A stretch of 51,145 bases of DNA from Shimwellia pseudoproteus (lineage in GTDB: Bacteria > Pseudomonadota > Gammaproteobacteria > Enterobacterales > Enterobacteriaceae): the NCBI RefSeq assembly GCF_016415625.1, contig NZ_WBXP01000028.1:1-51145 (forward strand). Reading direction: 5' to 3'. The translations under genes and the position numbers were made by a program. Below are positions 28,098 to 38,214 of the stretch, piece by piece. A model generated the notes under the pieces. That model saw only the letters and a program-made list of their open reading frames with translations. It made no database searches and was not told where the DNA came from. Positions within the stretch are counted from its first letter, which is position 1. Each line of letters begins with the position of its first letter.

Positions 28098-29449
28098 TGA
28101 CCGGCAACGGTTACAGCCGCTTCCCGGCGATAGCGCTTACGGATCAATAACACGCTCAGGCTGGAGAGCAATAACGGCACCACCAGCAGGGCGAAGAAGC
28201 CCGCCGCCCCAAACTGGCTGAGGATAACCCCGCCAATGGCAGAGCCGAATATCGCCCCCAGCCGGCCAATGCCGATGGCCCAGCCCATGGCCGTGGCCCG
28301 TACCCGGGCCGGATAAGTGGCTACCACCAGATAGTTCAGGGCCAGTTGTTGCCCGCCGATACCAAACCCGGCCAGCGCAACCAGGGTGAACACCAGCCAC
28401 CATTGCTGGCCCGATACGGTGATACTCAGCCCGGCGGCCACCACCACTCCGGTAGCAAACATGATGCCAAGGATAGTCAGGGTGTTCACCCGGGGGAGAA
28501 ACCACGACAGCGGCAAGGCGAATAAAATAAAGGCGGCATTGACCGTTACCGACGCCAGCGGAGCGTCAGCCGGGTTAAGCCCTGACTGCTTAAGCAGGGT
28601 CGGCAGCCAGGAGAGCAACATAAACCACGCCACCCAGTTAAAGAAATAGACACTCCAGACCCCGAACGTCGTGCGTTTCAGCGCCGGGGTAAACAGATCC
28701 CCCAGCCGGGATTTCACCGCCGTCACCGGCACTTGCCCCGCAGCGGTTGCCCGGGGGGTAACGGTTTGTCCAGGGGCGATATAGCGCAGAATCCGCGCCA
28801 TACGCGCCTGGTTTTTCGCCCCAGGACGGGTGCTGAGATATTCCAGCGAATCCGGCAAGGCGAAGACCATCACCACCAGCAGCACTAACGGGCAGAGACC
28901 GCCAATCAGGTAAATGCTCTGCCAGCCCCACATCGGCAGTACCCAGGCCGCCAGCAAACCACCGGACATGGCTCCGGCCGGTAACGCCAGCAGCACGCCG
29001 GTGGTCACCAGGCCCCGGTATTTATGGGGGGCGTACTCCGCCGCCAGGGCCAATAGTACCGGGGTCGCCCCGCCCATACCAAACCCGGCAATCACCCGTA
29101 AGGTAAATAAGGTGCCCAGACCCGGGGCAAACGCGGTCAATAACGTGGCGCAGGCAAAGATAGCCACACACAATAATAAGGTGTTACGCCGCCCGAGACG
29201 GTCCCCCAGCATCCCCATAACCATGGCGCCCACGGTCATCCCGGCTATCCCTGCGGTCATCACCGGTGCCAGTTGGGCAACATCGGCCCGGAAGGCATCA
29301 ATAATGGCCGGGCCGGTAAACGCCACGGCCTGGGTATCGAACCCGTCAAACAGCGCCACCAGAAAACATAATCCGATAACCAGACACTGATAACCGGAAA
29401 AGCGGCTATCAATAATCGACTGGAAAGTATGACGACTCAGTTGTGCCAT
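28094..29449 (-). CDS. MFS transporter, aromatic acid:proton symporter type
   Basis: A 12-helix major facilitator. The signature DGFDTQAVAFTGPAI in helix 1 and GDRLGRRNTLL between helices 2 and 3 are typical of the AAHS group (PcaK, BenK, MhpT), which imports hydroxybenzoates and similar acids. The start at 29449 (MAQLSRHTFQSII) gives 451 residues, the family norm. Upstream in-frame starts at 29464 and 29521 add non-conserved residues. It is convergent with the CatM-like regulator. The substrate is inferred at group level only. Confidence 0.85.
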   Translation of the reverse strand: MAQLSRHTFQSIIDSRFSGYQCLVIGLCFLVALFDGFDTQAVAFTGPAIIDAFRADVAQLAPVMTAGIAGMTVGAMVMGMLGDRLGRRNTLLLCVAIFACATLLTAFAPGLGTLFTLRVIAGFGMGGATPVLLALAAEYAPHKYRGLVTTGVLLALPAGAMSGGLLAAWVLPMWGWQSIYLIGGLCPLVLLVVMVFALPDSLEYLSTRPGAKNQARMARILRYIAPGQTVTPRATAAGQVPVTAVKSRLGDLFTPALKRTTFGVWSVYFFNWVAWFMLLSWLPTLLKQSGLNPADAPLASVTVNAAFILFALPLSWFLPRVNTLTILGIMFATGVVVAAGLSITVSGQQWWLVFTLVALAGFGIGGQQLALNYLVVATYPARVRATAMGWAIGIGRLGAIFGSAIGGVILSQFGAAGFFALLVVPLLLSSLSVLLIRKRYRREAAVTVAGH

Positions 29450-29670
29450 AACGTGATCCCGCATCCTAAGTAAACCTGACAGATAGCGACACTTATAGGT
29501 GAGCGCGGGTTGAAAAACCAATACCTTAGGCGCATAGGCGCGATACCGGAAAGGTATAGCGCCAGCGGGCGTGGGGGTTGTCTGTTAGCGGGGGGATGCT
29601 CTATAACATAGGCTGCTTGTTCATGCCCGCGCACATCCTGCCGGTTACTGCTGCACGAGAATCATAAAAT

Positions 29671-30597
29671 ATGCTCCCATCCAGAAAAGGGATTATCTGC
29701 GTATTGCTGGCCGCCATTCTGTGGGGAAGCTCCGGGGTGTGCGCCCAGTACATTATGGAAAATAACCAGGTCTCTGCTGGCTGGTTAACCATGTTGCGCC
29801 TGCTGTTCTCCGGGGTGATTATCCTCGCCCTGGCCTTCTTTCAGGGGGAGAAGCTGTGGCACATTTTTAGCCACCGCCGGGATACCCTGCGCCTGGCGGC
29901 ATTCTCACTGTTTGGCGCTCTGGCGGTCCAGCTGACATTCCTCGCCACCATCGCGCATACCAATGCCGCCACCGCCACGGTATTGCAATTCCTCTCCCCC
30001 ACCCTCATCGTGGTGTGGTTCGCCCTGAGGCGTAAACAGCTTCCCGGTATACGGGTCGCCAGCGCCGTGGCGGTGTCGCTGATCGGGACCTTTCTGCTGG
30101 TCACCCACGGGGCGCTGAATGCGCTGTCTATTTCGGTGACGGCCCTGGTGTGGGGGATAGCCTCCGCCATTGCTGCTGCCTTCTACACCACTTATCCCTC
30201 CCCCCTGATTGCCCGCTATGGCACCTTGTCGATTGTCGGCTGGAGTATGCTGCTGGCCGGGCTGATGCTGGCGCCTTTTGCCCTGCAGGGAAGCCAGCAT
30301 ATCGCCCCCAACGGCGGCAATTTATTCGCCTTTCTCTACCTGATAGTGATTGGTACTGCGGTCAATTTCACCCTGTATCTGAAAGGTGCCCAACTGATTG
30401 GCGGCCAGAAAGCCAGTATTTTGAGTTGTGCCGAACCGCTAAGCAGTGCCCTGCTGTCCGTGGTATTGCTGGGGGTCAGTTTCACCGTTCCGGACTGGCT
30501 GGGTACGTTATGTATTGTCGGCTCGGTGGTGCTGATTGCGCTGGAAGGCCGTGGCCGGTTGCACCACGGCAACCGGAAAAATGCCGCCGGGAAATAA
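29671..30597 (+). CDS. EamA/DMT-family permease, YicL-like
   Basis: A 308-residue drug/metabolite transporter with ten membrane helices and two EamA repeats. [49 protein letters not shown] and [23 protein letters not shown] are near-identical to E. coli YicL as remembered. YicL is an uncharacterised inner-membrane protein, probably an exporter. It is monocistronic and convergent with the DHA2 pump gene, with a 15-base gap. Confidence 0.88.
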   Translation: MLPSRKGIICVLLAAILWGSSGVCAQYIMENNQVSAGWLTMLRLLFSGVIILALAFFQGEKLWHIFSHRRDTLRLAAFSLFGALAVQLTFLATIAHTNAATATVLQFLSPTLIVVWFALRRKQLPGIRVASAVAVSLIGTFLLVTHGALNALSISVTALVWGIASAIAAAFYTTYPSPLIARYGTLSIVGWSMLLAGLMLAPFALQGSQHIAPNGGNLFAFLYLIVIGTAVNFTLYLKGAQLIGGQKASILSCAEPLSSALLSVVLLGVSFTVPDWLGTLCIVGSVVLIALEGRGRLHHGNRKNAAGK

Positions 30598-30612
30598 GCA
30601 CCACAACGCGGA

Positions 30613-32161
<1,549 letters not shown>

Positions 32162-32186
32162 ATTAATGCAGCCATCAGCATAGTCA

Positions 32187-32888
32187 ATGGATCAACAGAA
32201 CATGTCAGCCCAAAACAGCCAAAATCCAGAAAAATCTCGTCGCCCGGGTCGGCCCAAAGGGGCTGTCGCCAGTGCAGAAACCCGGGAGCGGTTGATCGAT
32301 ACCGCCCTGGAGATCTTCTCCCATCAGGACGTGGCGGAAACCTCGCTCAACGCCATTGCCAAAGCCGCAGGGGTGACCCCGGCAATGTTGCATTACTACT
32401 TTCACTCCCGGGAGCAACTGCTGGATGAGATTGTCGAACAGCGCTTTATGCCGCTACGCCGCCAGTTGGCCGACATTTTTATCAACCACCCGGATGACCC
32501 GCACAGTGCCTTACACCAGATGGTGAAAACCCTGGCGCACCTGGCGGATAAACACCCGTGGTTCCCCCGCTTGTGGTTGCAAAATATCGAGGGCGGGGCC
32601 CAATTATTACGCCAGCATATGTGCGCCCGGGTCGGTGATGTCACCCAGTCCCCGGCAATGCTGGCCGTACGCCGCTGGCAGCAGGAAGGTAAAGTCAATC
32701 CGGCGCTGGTGCCGGAACTGATTATGCCTACGCTGCTAAGTCTGATTCTGATCCCGCTCACCCGGATAAGCCAGGCGCCCCGCGGGTCTGCATTTCCCGC
32801 CCTCACCCAGGACCAGGTGGTTGATCACGCCCTGAGCCTGCTGGATAGCGGGATGTTTGCCCAACCGCCGTCCCGGTCAACGCCCTGA
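32187..32888 (+). CDS. TetR-family repressor
   Basis: A 233-residue regulator. The helix-turn-helix lies in RLIDTALEIFSHQDVAETSLNAIAKAAGVTPAMLHYYFHSREQLLDEI, about residues 35-82. The ligand-binding C-terminal half has no close family cue. It is divergent from the DHA2 exporter and probably represses both genes. A start at 32202 (MSAQNSQ) is an alternative, and neither has a strong ribosome binding site. Confidence 0.9.
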   Translation: MDQQNMSAQNSQNPEKSRRPGRPKGAVASAETRERLIDTALEIFSHQDVAETSLNAIAKAAGVTPAMLHYYFHSREQLLDEIVEQRFMPLRRQLADIFINHPDDPHSALHQMVKTLAHLADKHPWFPRLWLQNIEGGAQLLRQHMCARVGDVTQSPAMLAVRRWQQEGKVNPALVPELIMPTLLSLILIPLTRISQAPRGSAFPALTQDQVVDHALSLLDSGMFAQPPSRSTP

Positions 32889-32965
32889 CATAACGCGGGC
32901 AGCACCGGTTGCCCGCCCTCCTCTCACCGCGCGTGTTACATTAGCGTTACCTGCTGGTCACACGG

Positions 32966-33874
32966 GTGGACAACATCCTGGAAACAATACGCACAATTAT
33001 CGAGCGCAATGTGCTTAACCTCACCGGTATGGCGCTCAACGAGATTGATTTCGAACAGCCCGCCGGGGACCCTGGCTGGTATGGGCCGGACTCGGCCATC
33101 TGGCAAGTACACGGTGATTTTAGCGCCATGTTATGTGGTGGGATCAGCGCCCTGCTGCTGCAAATGCTGCATCCGCTGGCCCTGGCCGGGGTTTGGGACC
33201 ATTCGCGGTTTCGGGAGGATATTTATGGCCGCCTGCGGCGTACCAGCCAGTTTATTTCCGCCACCACCTTTGGCCCTGCCGGGGTGCCGGAACAACTGGT
33301 GGCGCGGGTAAACGCCATTCATCAACATATCACCGGCACCGACAACACCGGCGCCCCCTATGCCGCCAGCGATCCCGATTTACTGACCTGGGTCCATGTG
33401 GCGGAGTGCAGTAGCTTTATGGCGTCCCATTTGCGCTACCGGCGGCGGGTGGTCTCGGTAGCCGGGCAAGACCAGTACTATCGGGAAGCGGCCCGGGTGG
33501 CGCTGGCGCTAGGGGCCCGCAATGTACCGACCTCCTGCGCGGATATTGCCGATTACTTGCACCAGATGCGCCCGCAACTACGCTGTGACGAACGCACCCG
33601 GGAGGTTGCCCAGGTACTGTTCAGCGCCCCGGCCCCCTCCCGCCTTGCCCGGCCTGCCGCCGCCATCATGATGCGCGCCGGTGTTGACCTGCTCCCTGAA
33701 TGGGCCAGTACTATGCTCGGGCTCTACCAGCACCCGTTCCAGCGCCGGATGGTGCGGGCCGGGGTCCATACTCTGGCGGCTATCATCCGCCGCTCAGTAC
33801 GTCATGGCGCCTACCACTGCGCTATGCGCCGAATGCGCCCCCCGGTGAACGCCGGAGATAACATTTCCCCTTGA
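32966..33874 (+). CDS. MpaB-family oxygenase (DUF2236)
   Basis: A 302-residue protein of the MpaB/rubber-oxygenase catalytic domain family. HPLALAGVWDHSRFREDIYGRLRRTSQFISATTFG (about residues 68-102) and DPDLLTWVHVAECSSFM are the conserved blocks. Members of this family are haem-containing, membrane-associated oxygenases or of unknown function; fungal MpaB cleaves a prenyl side chain. The start is GTG at 32966, with no clear ribosome binding site. MerR, carboxymuconolactone decarboxylase-like and nitronate monooxygenase genes follow in the same direction. Confidence 0.85.
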   Translation: MDNILETIRTIIERNVLNLTGMALNEIDFEQPAGDPGWYGPDSAIWQVHGDFSAMLCGGISALLLQMLHPLALAGVWDHSRFREDIYGRLRRTSQFISATTFGPAGVPEQLVARVNAIHQHITGTDNTGAPYAASDPDLLTWVHVAECSSFMASHLRYRRRVVSVAGQDQYYREAARVALALGARNVPTSCADIADYLHQMRPQLRCDERTREVAQVLFSAPAPSRLARPAAAIMMRAGVDLLPEWASTMLGLYQHPFQRRMVRAGVHTLAAIIRRSVRHGAYHCAMRRMRPPVNAGDNISP

Positions 33875-33907
33875 CTTCGAGCGCACTCAAACTGCCAGGA
33901 TATCCCC

Positions 33908-34381
33908 ATGAGCACCACACTGACTATCGACGAAATGGCAACCCGTACCGGCCTCACAGCCCATACGTTACGTTATTACGAGCGTATCGGGCTTATCGGC
34001 CCGGTAAGCCGGACGCCTGCCGGGCACCGTTGCTATAGCGCGGCGGATTTACGCTGGCTGCATTTTTTACTGCGCCTGCGCGCCACCCAGATGCCTATTA
34101 GCCAGATGCAGGCGTTTGCCCGGCTGCGGGCTGCCGGCGATCACACCGCCCGTCACCGTCGCCAGATGCTGGAACAACATCTGGCGCAGGTAAATGCTCA
34201 GATAGCCACTTTACAGCAGGCTGCTGCTGTTCTGGGGGATAAAATCATCTATTACCGGGAACTTGAGCAGGCACAGCCTGCTGGCCTGCCGGGCCCCGGA
34301 CACTCTGGAGAACAGGATGAACAGCACACGTTATCAACGGGGAATGGCAAAACTACGGGAAATCGACGGCGAAGCCGGTGA
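33908..34381 (+). CDS. MerR-family regulator
   Basis: A 157-residue regulator. The N-terminal MerR helix-turn-helix (TIDEMATRTGLTAHTLRYYERIGLI, residues 6-30) is followed by the wing and the dimerisation coiled coil (about 80-120). There are no metal-binding cysteines, so an organic or oxidative signal is more likely than a metal. After KIIYYRELEQ near residue 119 the last 38 residues are polar, low-complexity and unlike the family. They overlap the next gene by 65 bases, suggesting that an ancestral stop was lost. AGGA precedes the ATG. Confidence 0.88.
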   Translation: MSTTLTIDEMATRTGLTAHTLRYYERIGLIGPVSRTPAGHRCYSAADLRWLHFLLRLRATQMPISQMQAFARLRAAGDHTARHRRQMLEQHLAQVNAQIATLQQAAAVLGDKIIYYRELEQAQPAGLPGPGHSGEQDEQHTLSTGNGKTTGNRRRSR

Positions 34382-34712
34382 GCACGTCGTTGCTAGCCTG
34401 GCGGACATCGCCCCGGATTTCGCCCAGTACCTGGTGGAGTTTCCTTTCGGCGATATCTATTCCCGCCCGGGCCTGGATCTGCAACACCGGGAGATGGCCG
34501 TGGTCGCCGCGCTTACCGCCATGGGTAACGCCGCCCCTCAACTACGGGTACATATTCAGGCGGCCCTCAATGTGGGTGTCAGCCGCCAGCAGATTGTCGA
34601 AATCATCATGCAGATGGCGGTGTACGCCGGGTTCCCCGCGGCCCTGAACGGGTTAGCCGCCGCCCGGGAGGTGTTCCACCAGCCCCCGGCGCAACCGATG
34701 ATGCCCGGATAG
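34317..34712 (+). CDS. Carboxymuconolactone decarboxylase-family protein
   Basis: A 131-residue all-helical protein of the CMD/AhpD-like superfamily. It has the core AVVAALTAMGNAAPQLRVHIQAALNVGVSRQQIVEIIMQMAVYAGFPAALNG. The AhpD Cys-x-x-Cys redox motif is absent, so it resembles the 4-carboxymuconolactone decarboxylase side. Start 34317 is chosen because GGAGAACAGG stands in front; an upstream start at 34263 lies deep in the MerR gene. It is probably regulated by, and co-transcribed with, the MerR gene. Confidence 0.88.
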   Translation: MNSTRYQRGMAKLREIDGEAGEHVVASLADIAPDFAQYLVEFPFGDIYSRPGLDLQHREMAVVAALTAMGNAAPQLRVHIQAALNVGVSRQQIVEIIMQMAVYAGFPAALNGLAAAREVFHQPPAQPMMPG

Positions 34713-34815
34713 CGCTGGCATTCTGCGGGGCTTGGGTTATGGTTAATGCCGTGCCGCCGGGAAAATACCCGGCGCATGACCCTTACTGACTATCTGTATC
34801 TCCCAGGGAGACACC

Positions 34816-35889
34816 ATGACTGTGCCCTATTCACTGATCGACCGACTGGGGATCCTGCCCATTATTCAGGCCCCTATGGCGGGGGTATCAACACCGGCGC
34901 TGGCGGCTGGCGTCTCTGAGGCCGGGGCGCTTGGCTCGCTGGGCATCGGTGCCAGCACGCCCGACCAGGCCCGGGAGATGATCCTCGCCACCCAAGGGCT
35001 GACCCGTCGGCCATTTAACGTTAATGTCTTTTGCCATGCCCCCGCCCGCCGCCACCCCGAACAAGAAGCCGCCTGGCTTGCCTGCCTGGCGCCGCTGTTT
35101 GAGGAATATGGCGCCGCGCCACCGGCGCAGCTGGCGGAGATCTATCCCAGCTTTCTGTCCGATCCGGCCCAGTTCGCCGTCCTGCTGGAAACCCGCCCGG
35201 CGGTGGTGAGCTTTCATTTCGGTTTGCCTCCCGTGGCGCAACTTCTCGCCCTGCAGGACGCCGGGATCTACACCCTCGCCACGGTAACATCCCTGGCAGA
35301 GGCGCAGCTCGCCGAACGGTCAGGCATAGACGCAGTAGTAGCCCAGGGGATTGAGGCCGGGGGGCACCGGGGGATTTTTGCCCCGGACGCGCCCGATGAA
35401 CAGCTCACCACCCTGGCGCTGGTTCATCAACTGGTCAGCCAGACATCCCTGCCGGTGATTGCCGCAGGCGGGATCATGAACGGTGATGATATCCACCGGC
35501 TACTCAGCGCCGGGGCGGTAGCCACACAACTGGGCAGTGCGTTTTTACTCTGCCCGGAAGCGGCCACCACCGCCAGCTGGCGGGCAAACTTACAAAGCCC
35601 CCGGGCGCACCACACCCGGCTGACCCGTGTCTTTTCCGGGCGACCGGCCAGAGGGATGGTCAACCGGATGATGGACTGGGGGGAAATACCTGATGCACCG
35701 CGCCCGGCGGACTACCCGCTCGCCTATGATGCGGCAAAACAACTTCATGCCCTGGCCTGCCGTGCCGGTGACCATGAGTTTGCCGCCCAGTGGGCCGGGC
35801 AGCGGGCATTTCTCGCCCGGGAATATCCGGCGGCGCAGCTCATCGGCCAATTGATGGCAGAGCTACAACAAGCCCGTCAGCGCGCCTGA
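34816..35889 (+). CDS. Nitronate monooxygenase (class I, FMN-dependent)
   Basis: A 357-residue TIM-barrel flavoprotein that oxidises alkyl nitronates such as propionate 3-nitronate. It begins with PIIQAPMAGVSTPALAAGVSEAGALGSLG. The conserved HFGLP is at 134-138, and the catalytic region QGIEAGGHRG (177-186) contains the general-base His. PVIAAGGIMNG and ATQLGSAFL, the FMN phosphate-binding segments, follow. GGGAGA precedes the ATG. It lies 103 bases after the CMD-like gene on the same strand. Confidence 0.9.
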   Translation: MTVPYSLIDRLGILPIIQAPMAGVSTPALAAGVSEAGALGSLGIGASTPDQAREMILATQGLTRRPFNVNVFCHAPARRHPEQEAAWLACLAPLFEEYGAAPPAQLAEIYPSFLSDPAQFAVLLETRPAVVSFHFGLPPVAQLLALQDAGIYTLATVTSLAEAQLAERSGIDAVVAQGIEAGGHRGIFAPDAPDEQLTTLALVHQLVSQTSLPVIAAGGIMNGDDIHRLLSAGAVATQLGSAFLLCPEAATTASWRANLQSPRAHHTRLTRVFSGRPARGMVNRMMDWGEIPDAPRPADYPLAYDAAKQLHALACRAGDHEFAAQWAGQRAFLAREYPAAQLIGQLMAELQQARQRA

Positions 35890-35921
35890 TACCAGGGCTA
35901 TCCCCTGGGATCCAGTCCCGG

Positions 35922-36248
35922 TTAGCGGGGCTGGAACATGATTATCGCCATACCACTCAGCGCCACGGCACCGCCCAGCAGATCCCAGCGAGTCAGCCCC
36001 ACGCCATCAACCAGCCGCAGCCAGGCCAGCGCCACGCAAATATAGGCGCCGCCGTAGGCTGCATAAATACGCCCGGCGGCGGACGGGTGCAAAGTCAACA
36101 ACCAGGCAAATACCGCCAGGCTCAGTACGGAAGGCAGCAACAACCAGGGTGATTTTTCCATTTTTACCACCAGCCAGGTCAGATAACAGCCGAGGATCCC
36201 CGCCACTGCCGTCAACCCAAATAGCAGGGTCACATTCACAATATTCAT
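35922..36248 (-). CDS. ynfA: YnfA family small membrane protein
   Basis: A 108-residue UPF0060 protein with four membrane helices. [24 protein letters not shown] is the family signature, and the fold resembles SMR drug exporters. YnfA has been linked to efflux in enterobacteria. ATG at 36248 is preferred over an in-frame TTG one codon earlier. It is convergent with the nitronate monooxygenase gene. Confidence 0.9.
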   Translation of the reverse strand: MNIVNVTLLFGLTAVAGILGCYLTWLVVKMEKSPWLLLPSVLSLAVFAWLLTLHPSAAGRIYAAYGGAYICVALAWLRLVDGVGLTRWDLLGGAVALSGMAIIMFQPR

Positions 36249-36579
36249 CAATTTACACTCGCGCTAACGGCACGCCCGGACACCCACCCAGGGCGGTGTT
36301 TTGTGGTTTATCACGCAACAATACCATATCAACGGCAATATTTTATCCTATTACCATGGGACAAATAATATAAATGTTATATTTTATTTTCCACTATGTA
36401 ATAAATTTCGCGCAGTACTATCATCAACAAAAATATATATTGCGTACTTCTACAACAGTTGCCTTATTTTTTGTGATCGGTACTTCAATAATCAGCATAA
36501 AAATGTTCAGCAATTCACTTTCAGTGTAATGTTTTGTCAACGACAACGGAAACATAACCATAAGATACTAAAAAACATA
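36249..36579. other. AT-rich gap before the small lipoprotein gene
   Basis: About 330 bases, strongly AT-rich from 36300 on, in contrast to the GC-rich genes to the left. An open frame continues in from 36301 in the frame of the lipoprotein, but it lacks coding character. No promoter or RNA could be placed. Confidence 0.5.
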
Positions 36580-36933
36580 ATGAAACATCTTCTGCTGAGT
36601 TTATGTTTTTTTCTGACGTGCTGTGATAATACAGACATCGAGAAACAAACAATAAAGTGCGGGCTGGCCATCTCAGAATTAGGTAATGCACAGGCCAGAA
36701 GCAATTTCCGTATTCGGGAAAATATCCCACATATCATGGCAGATATTTATCTTATTGAAGAAGAGGCGAAGGATGAGCTGGGGATGTACAGCACAGATCG
36801 CCAGCGACAACACCGCTTAATGATTGATGAATATAACTCCTGGTTCTGCCGTGATATCCATAGCCAGGCGAAAATAGAGCCAAAAACGCCGGTAACCTCG
36901 CAACCCCATACCATGATGGCACACCGTAAATAA
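36580..36933 (+). CDS. Small predicted lipoprotein, unrecognised
   Basis: A 117-residue protein. The start at 36580 is chosen because it gives a lipoprotein signal (MKHLLLSLCFFLTCCDN) with lipidation expected at Cys14 or Cys15. The longer frame from 36301 would bury this signal. The mature part is polar and mostly helical, with two further cysteines (IKCGLAIS and WFCRDIH) that could form a disulfide. AT content is high compared with neighbours, and the ribosome binding site is weak, both hints of transfer. It shares a hairpin with the convergent FidL-like gene. I do not recognise the family. Confidence 0.6.
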   Translation: MKHLLLSLCFFLTCCDNTDIEKQTIKCGLAISELGNAQARSNFRIRENIPHIMADIYLIEEEAKDELGMYSTDRQRQHRLMIDEYNSWFCRDIHSQAKIEPKTPVTSQPHTMMAHRK

Positions 36934-36939
36934 TTATAT

Positions 36940-36962
36940 CGCCTCCCACATCGCGGGAGGCG
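36940..36962. terminator. Bidirectional terminator hairpin
   Basis: CGCCTCCC (36940-36947) pairs with GGGAGGCG (36955-36962) in the 49-base gap between the convergent lipoprotein and FidL-like genes. The minus-strand side runs into AT-rich sequence. Confidence 0.6.
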
Positions 36963-36982
36963 GCACAATACCATAAGATGCT

Positions 36983-37471
36983 TCACTCTTTGTCCACTCC
37001 GCGACGTGGAACACAATAAAAGACCGGTAGATCACCAAAGGTTAATAGTCGATTATCATATTGATCGCGATCCATGGCGAGGGTCAGAAAGCGTCCGCCG
37101 GTGGAGAAAAAAGACGGTAATAGTTCTGTCACTGGATGTGACTCCGGTATATTTTCATGCAACCGTTCTATCTGGGTACTCTCCAGGGTAAACCCCTCCC
37201 CGCTGTGGCGATAGATAAAATGCACCTGGCGGCTAATCATTTGCTGCTGCGCACCGTCACTGGCGACACCATTAATACTAAACATTCCGCTACCGTGATT
37301 AAATAGCACAATATAACGCGCACTCACTGAGAGCGTTCCCTGAACGAAACGGCTTTCGCTGCTGCAATATACGGGTAACGGATTCTTTTGAGTAGCATAA
37401 TAGCGCCAGATAGCCGTTCCCATAACCAGGGAGAGTAAACAACATAACACGGTCAGCACGGTATATTTCAT
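36983..37471 (-). CDS. FidL-like membrane protein
   Basis: A 162-residue protein with an N-terminal membrane anchor (about residues 4-24) and a periplasmic domain (LPVYCSSESRF to VFYCVPRR) with one cysteine near each end. Arrangement and size match FidL (Salmonella SPI-3) and YqeJ, which are always paired with a ToxR/MarT-type membrane regulator and presumably modulate it. Its start overlaps the regulator gene by four bases (ATGA), so the two are translationally coupled. Confidence 0.8.
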   Translation of the reverse strand: MKYTVLTVLCCLLSLVMGTAIWRYYATQKNPLPVYCSSESRFVQGTLSVSARYIVLFNHGSGMFSINGVASDGAQQQMISRQVHFIYRHSGEGFTLESTQIERLHENIPESHPVTELLPSFFSTGGRFLTLAMDRDQYDNRLLTFGDLPVFYCVPRRGVDKE

Positions 37472-38214
37472 TTTGCATTACTCCTGTTCACCAGCAACAC
37501 ATGGCACAACTGGCGCTGGGGAGTGTAGCGCTGACAAATTAAAAATGAGGTCCGCATAATGCGCGCATTCAGCGTGACAAAAATAGCATTGTTATTGTCA
37601 CAACTCACATTGTTATTACGCATCTCGCGTAAAATATTATCCGCGTTATCGCTGCCGCGATAACGAACCTCACAGCCCTGATCGGGTAATAGCTGCCAAT
37701 GGGCAAAAATATCATGTCGGCTGGCCATTATTCCCCCAATACTGAGCGGGAGAGTAAATAGCACAACACACAGAATAATAAGATATATCGGTTTTATTAC
37801 CCGCCGCCGACGCGGTGGGGGATCGGACTGCGGGCGTGGCGCTACGCCGGCAGAGGTATCAGCATGCTGTAATTCAATGCTGTGCTCCTGGCCGATAGTT
37901 AAGCCAATCCGCGGAATAGTGGTCACCATATTGCCACAGTCCACTGCATCCAGCACCTTGCGTAAATGGGAAATGGTCTGGTAAAACGTATTATTCGTTA
38001 CGTAGGTAATAGCCCCTTCCCCCCAGGCAAAAGTAATTAATTGCTCTCGGGTAACGACATTCCCCTGGTGGCGCAACAGAAAGACCAGACACAGGCACGC
38101 CGGCGTCTGAATACTGTATTTCTTATCCTTCTTGACAACATATAACACCCGCTGTAACGGGCTAAACATAATGCTTTCATTAATTAGATAAACTTCATTA
38201 GTAATTTCAATCAT
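37468..38214 (-). CDS. MarT/ToxR-like transmembrane transcriptional regulator
   Basis: A 248-residue regulator. It has a cytoplasmic winged helix of the OmpR/PhoB type (about residues 30-107, with NTFYQTISHLRKVLDA as recognition helix and TIPRIGLTI as wing). A Pro/Arg linker, a single membrane helix at about 141-163 and a periplasmic sensor of about 80 residues with four cysteines follow. This is the CadC/ToxR/MarT plan. Paired with the FidL-like gene it corresponds to MarT-FidL or YqeI-YqeJ. Such regulators bind repeated sites near their own promoter, and periodic repeats lie about 200 bases upstream. Confidence 0.85.
   Translation of the reverse strand: MIEITNEVYLINESIMFSPLQRVLYVVKKDKKYSIQTPACLCLVFLLRHQGNVVTREQLITFAWGEGAITYVTNNTFYQTISHLRKVLDAVDCGNMVTTIPRIGLTIGQEHSIELQHADTSAGVAPRPQSDPPPRRRRVIKPIYLIILCVVLFTLPLSIGGIMASRHDIFAHWQLLPDQGCEVRYRGSDNADNILREMRNNNVSCDNNNAIFVTLNARIMRTSFLICQRYTPQRQLCHVLLVNRSNAK

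Noticed and set aside
36301..36579. N-terminal extension of the small lipoprotein frame
   Set aside because: The extension is AT-driven, lacks a ribosome binding site, and would bury an obvious lipoprotein signal that starts at 36580.
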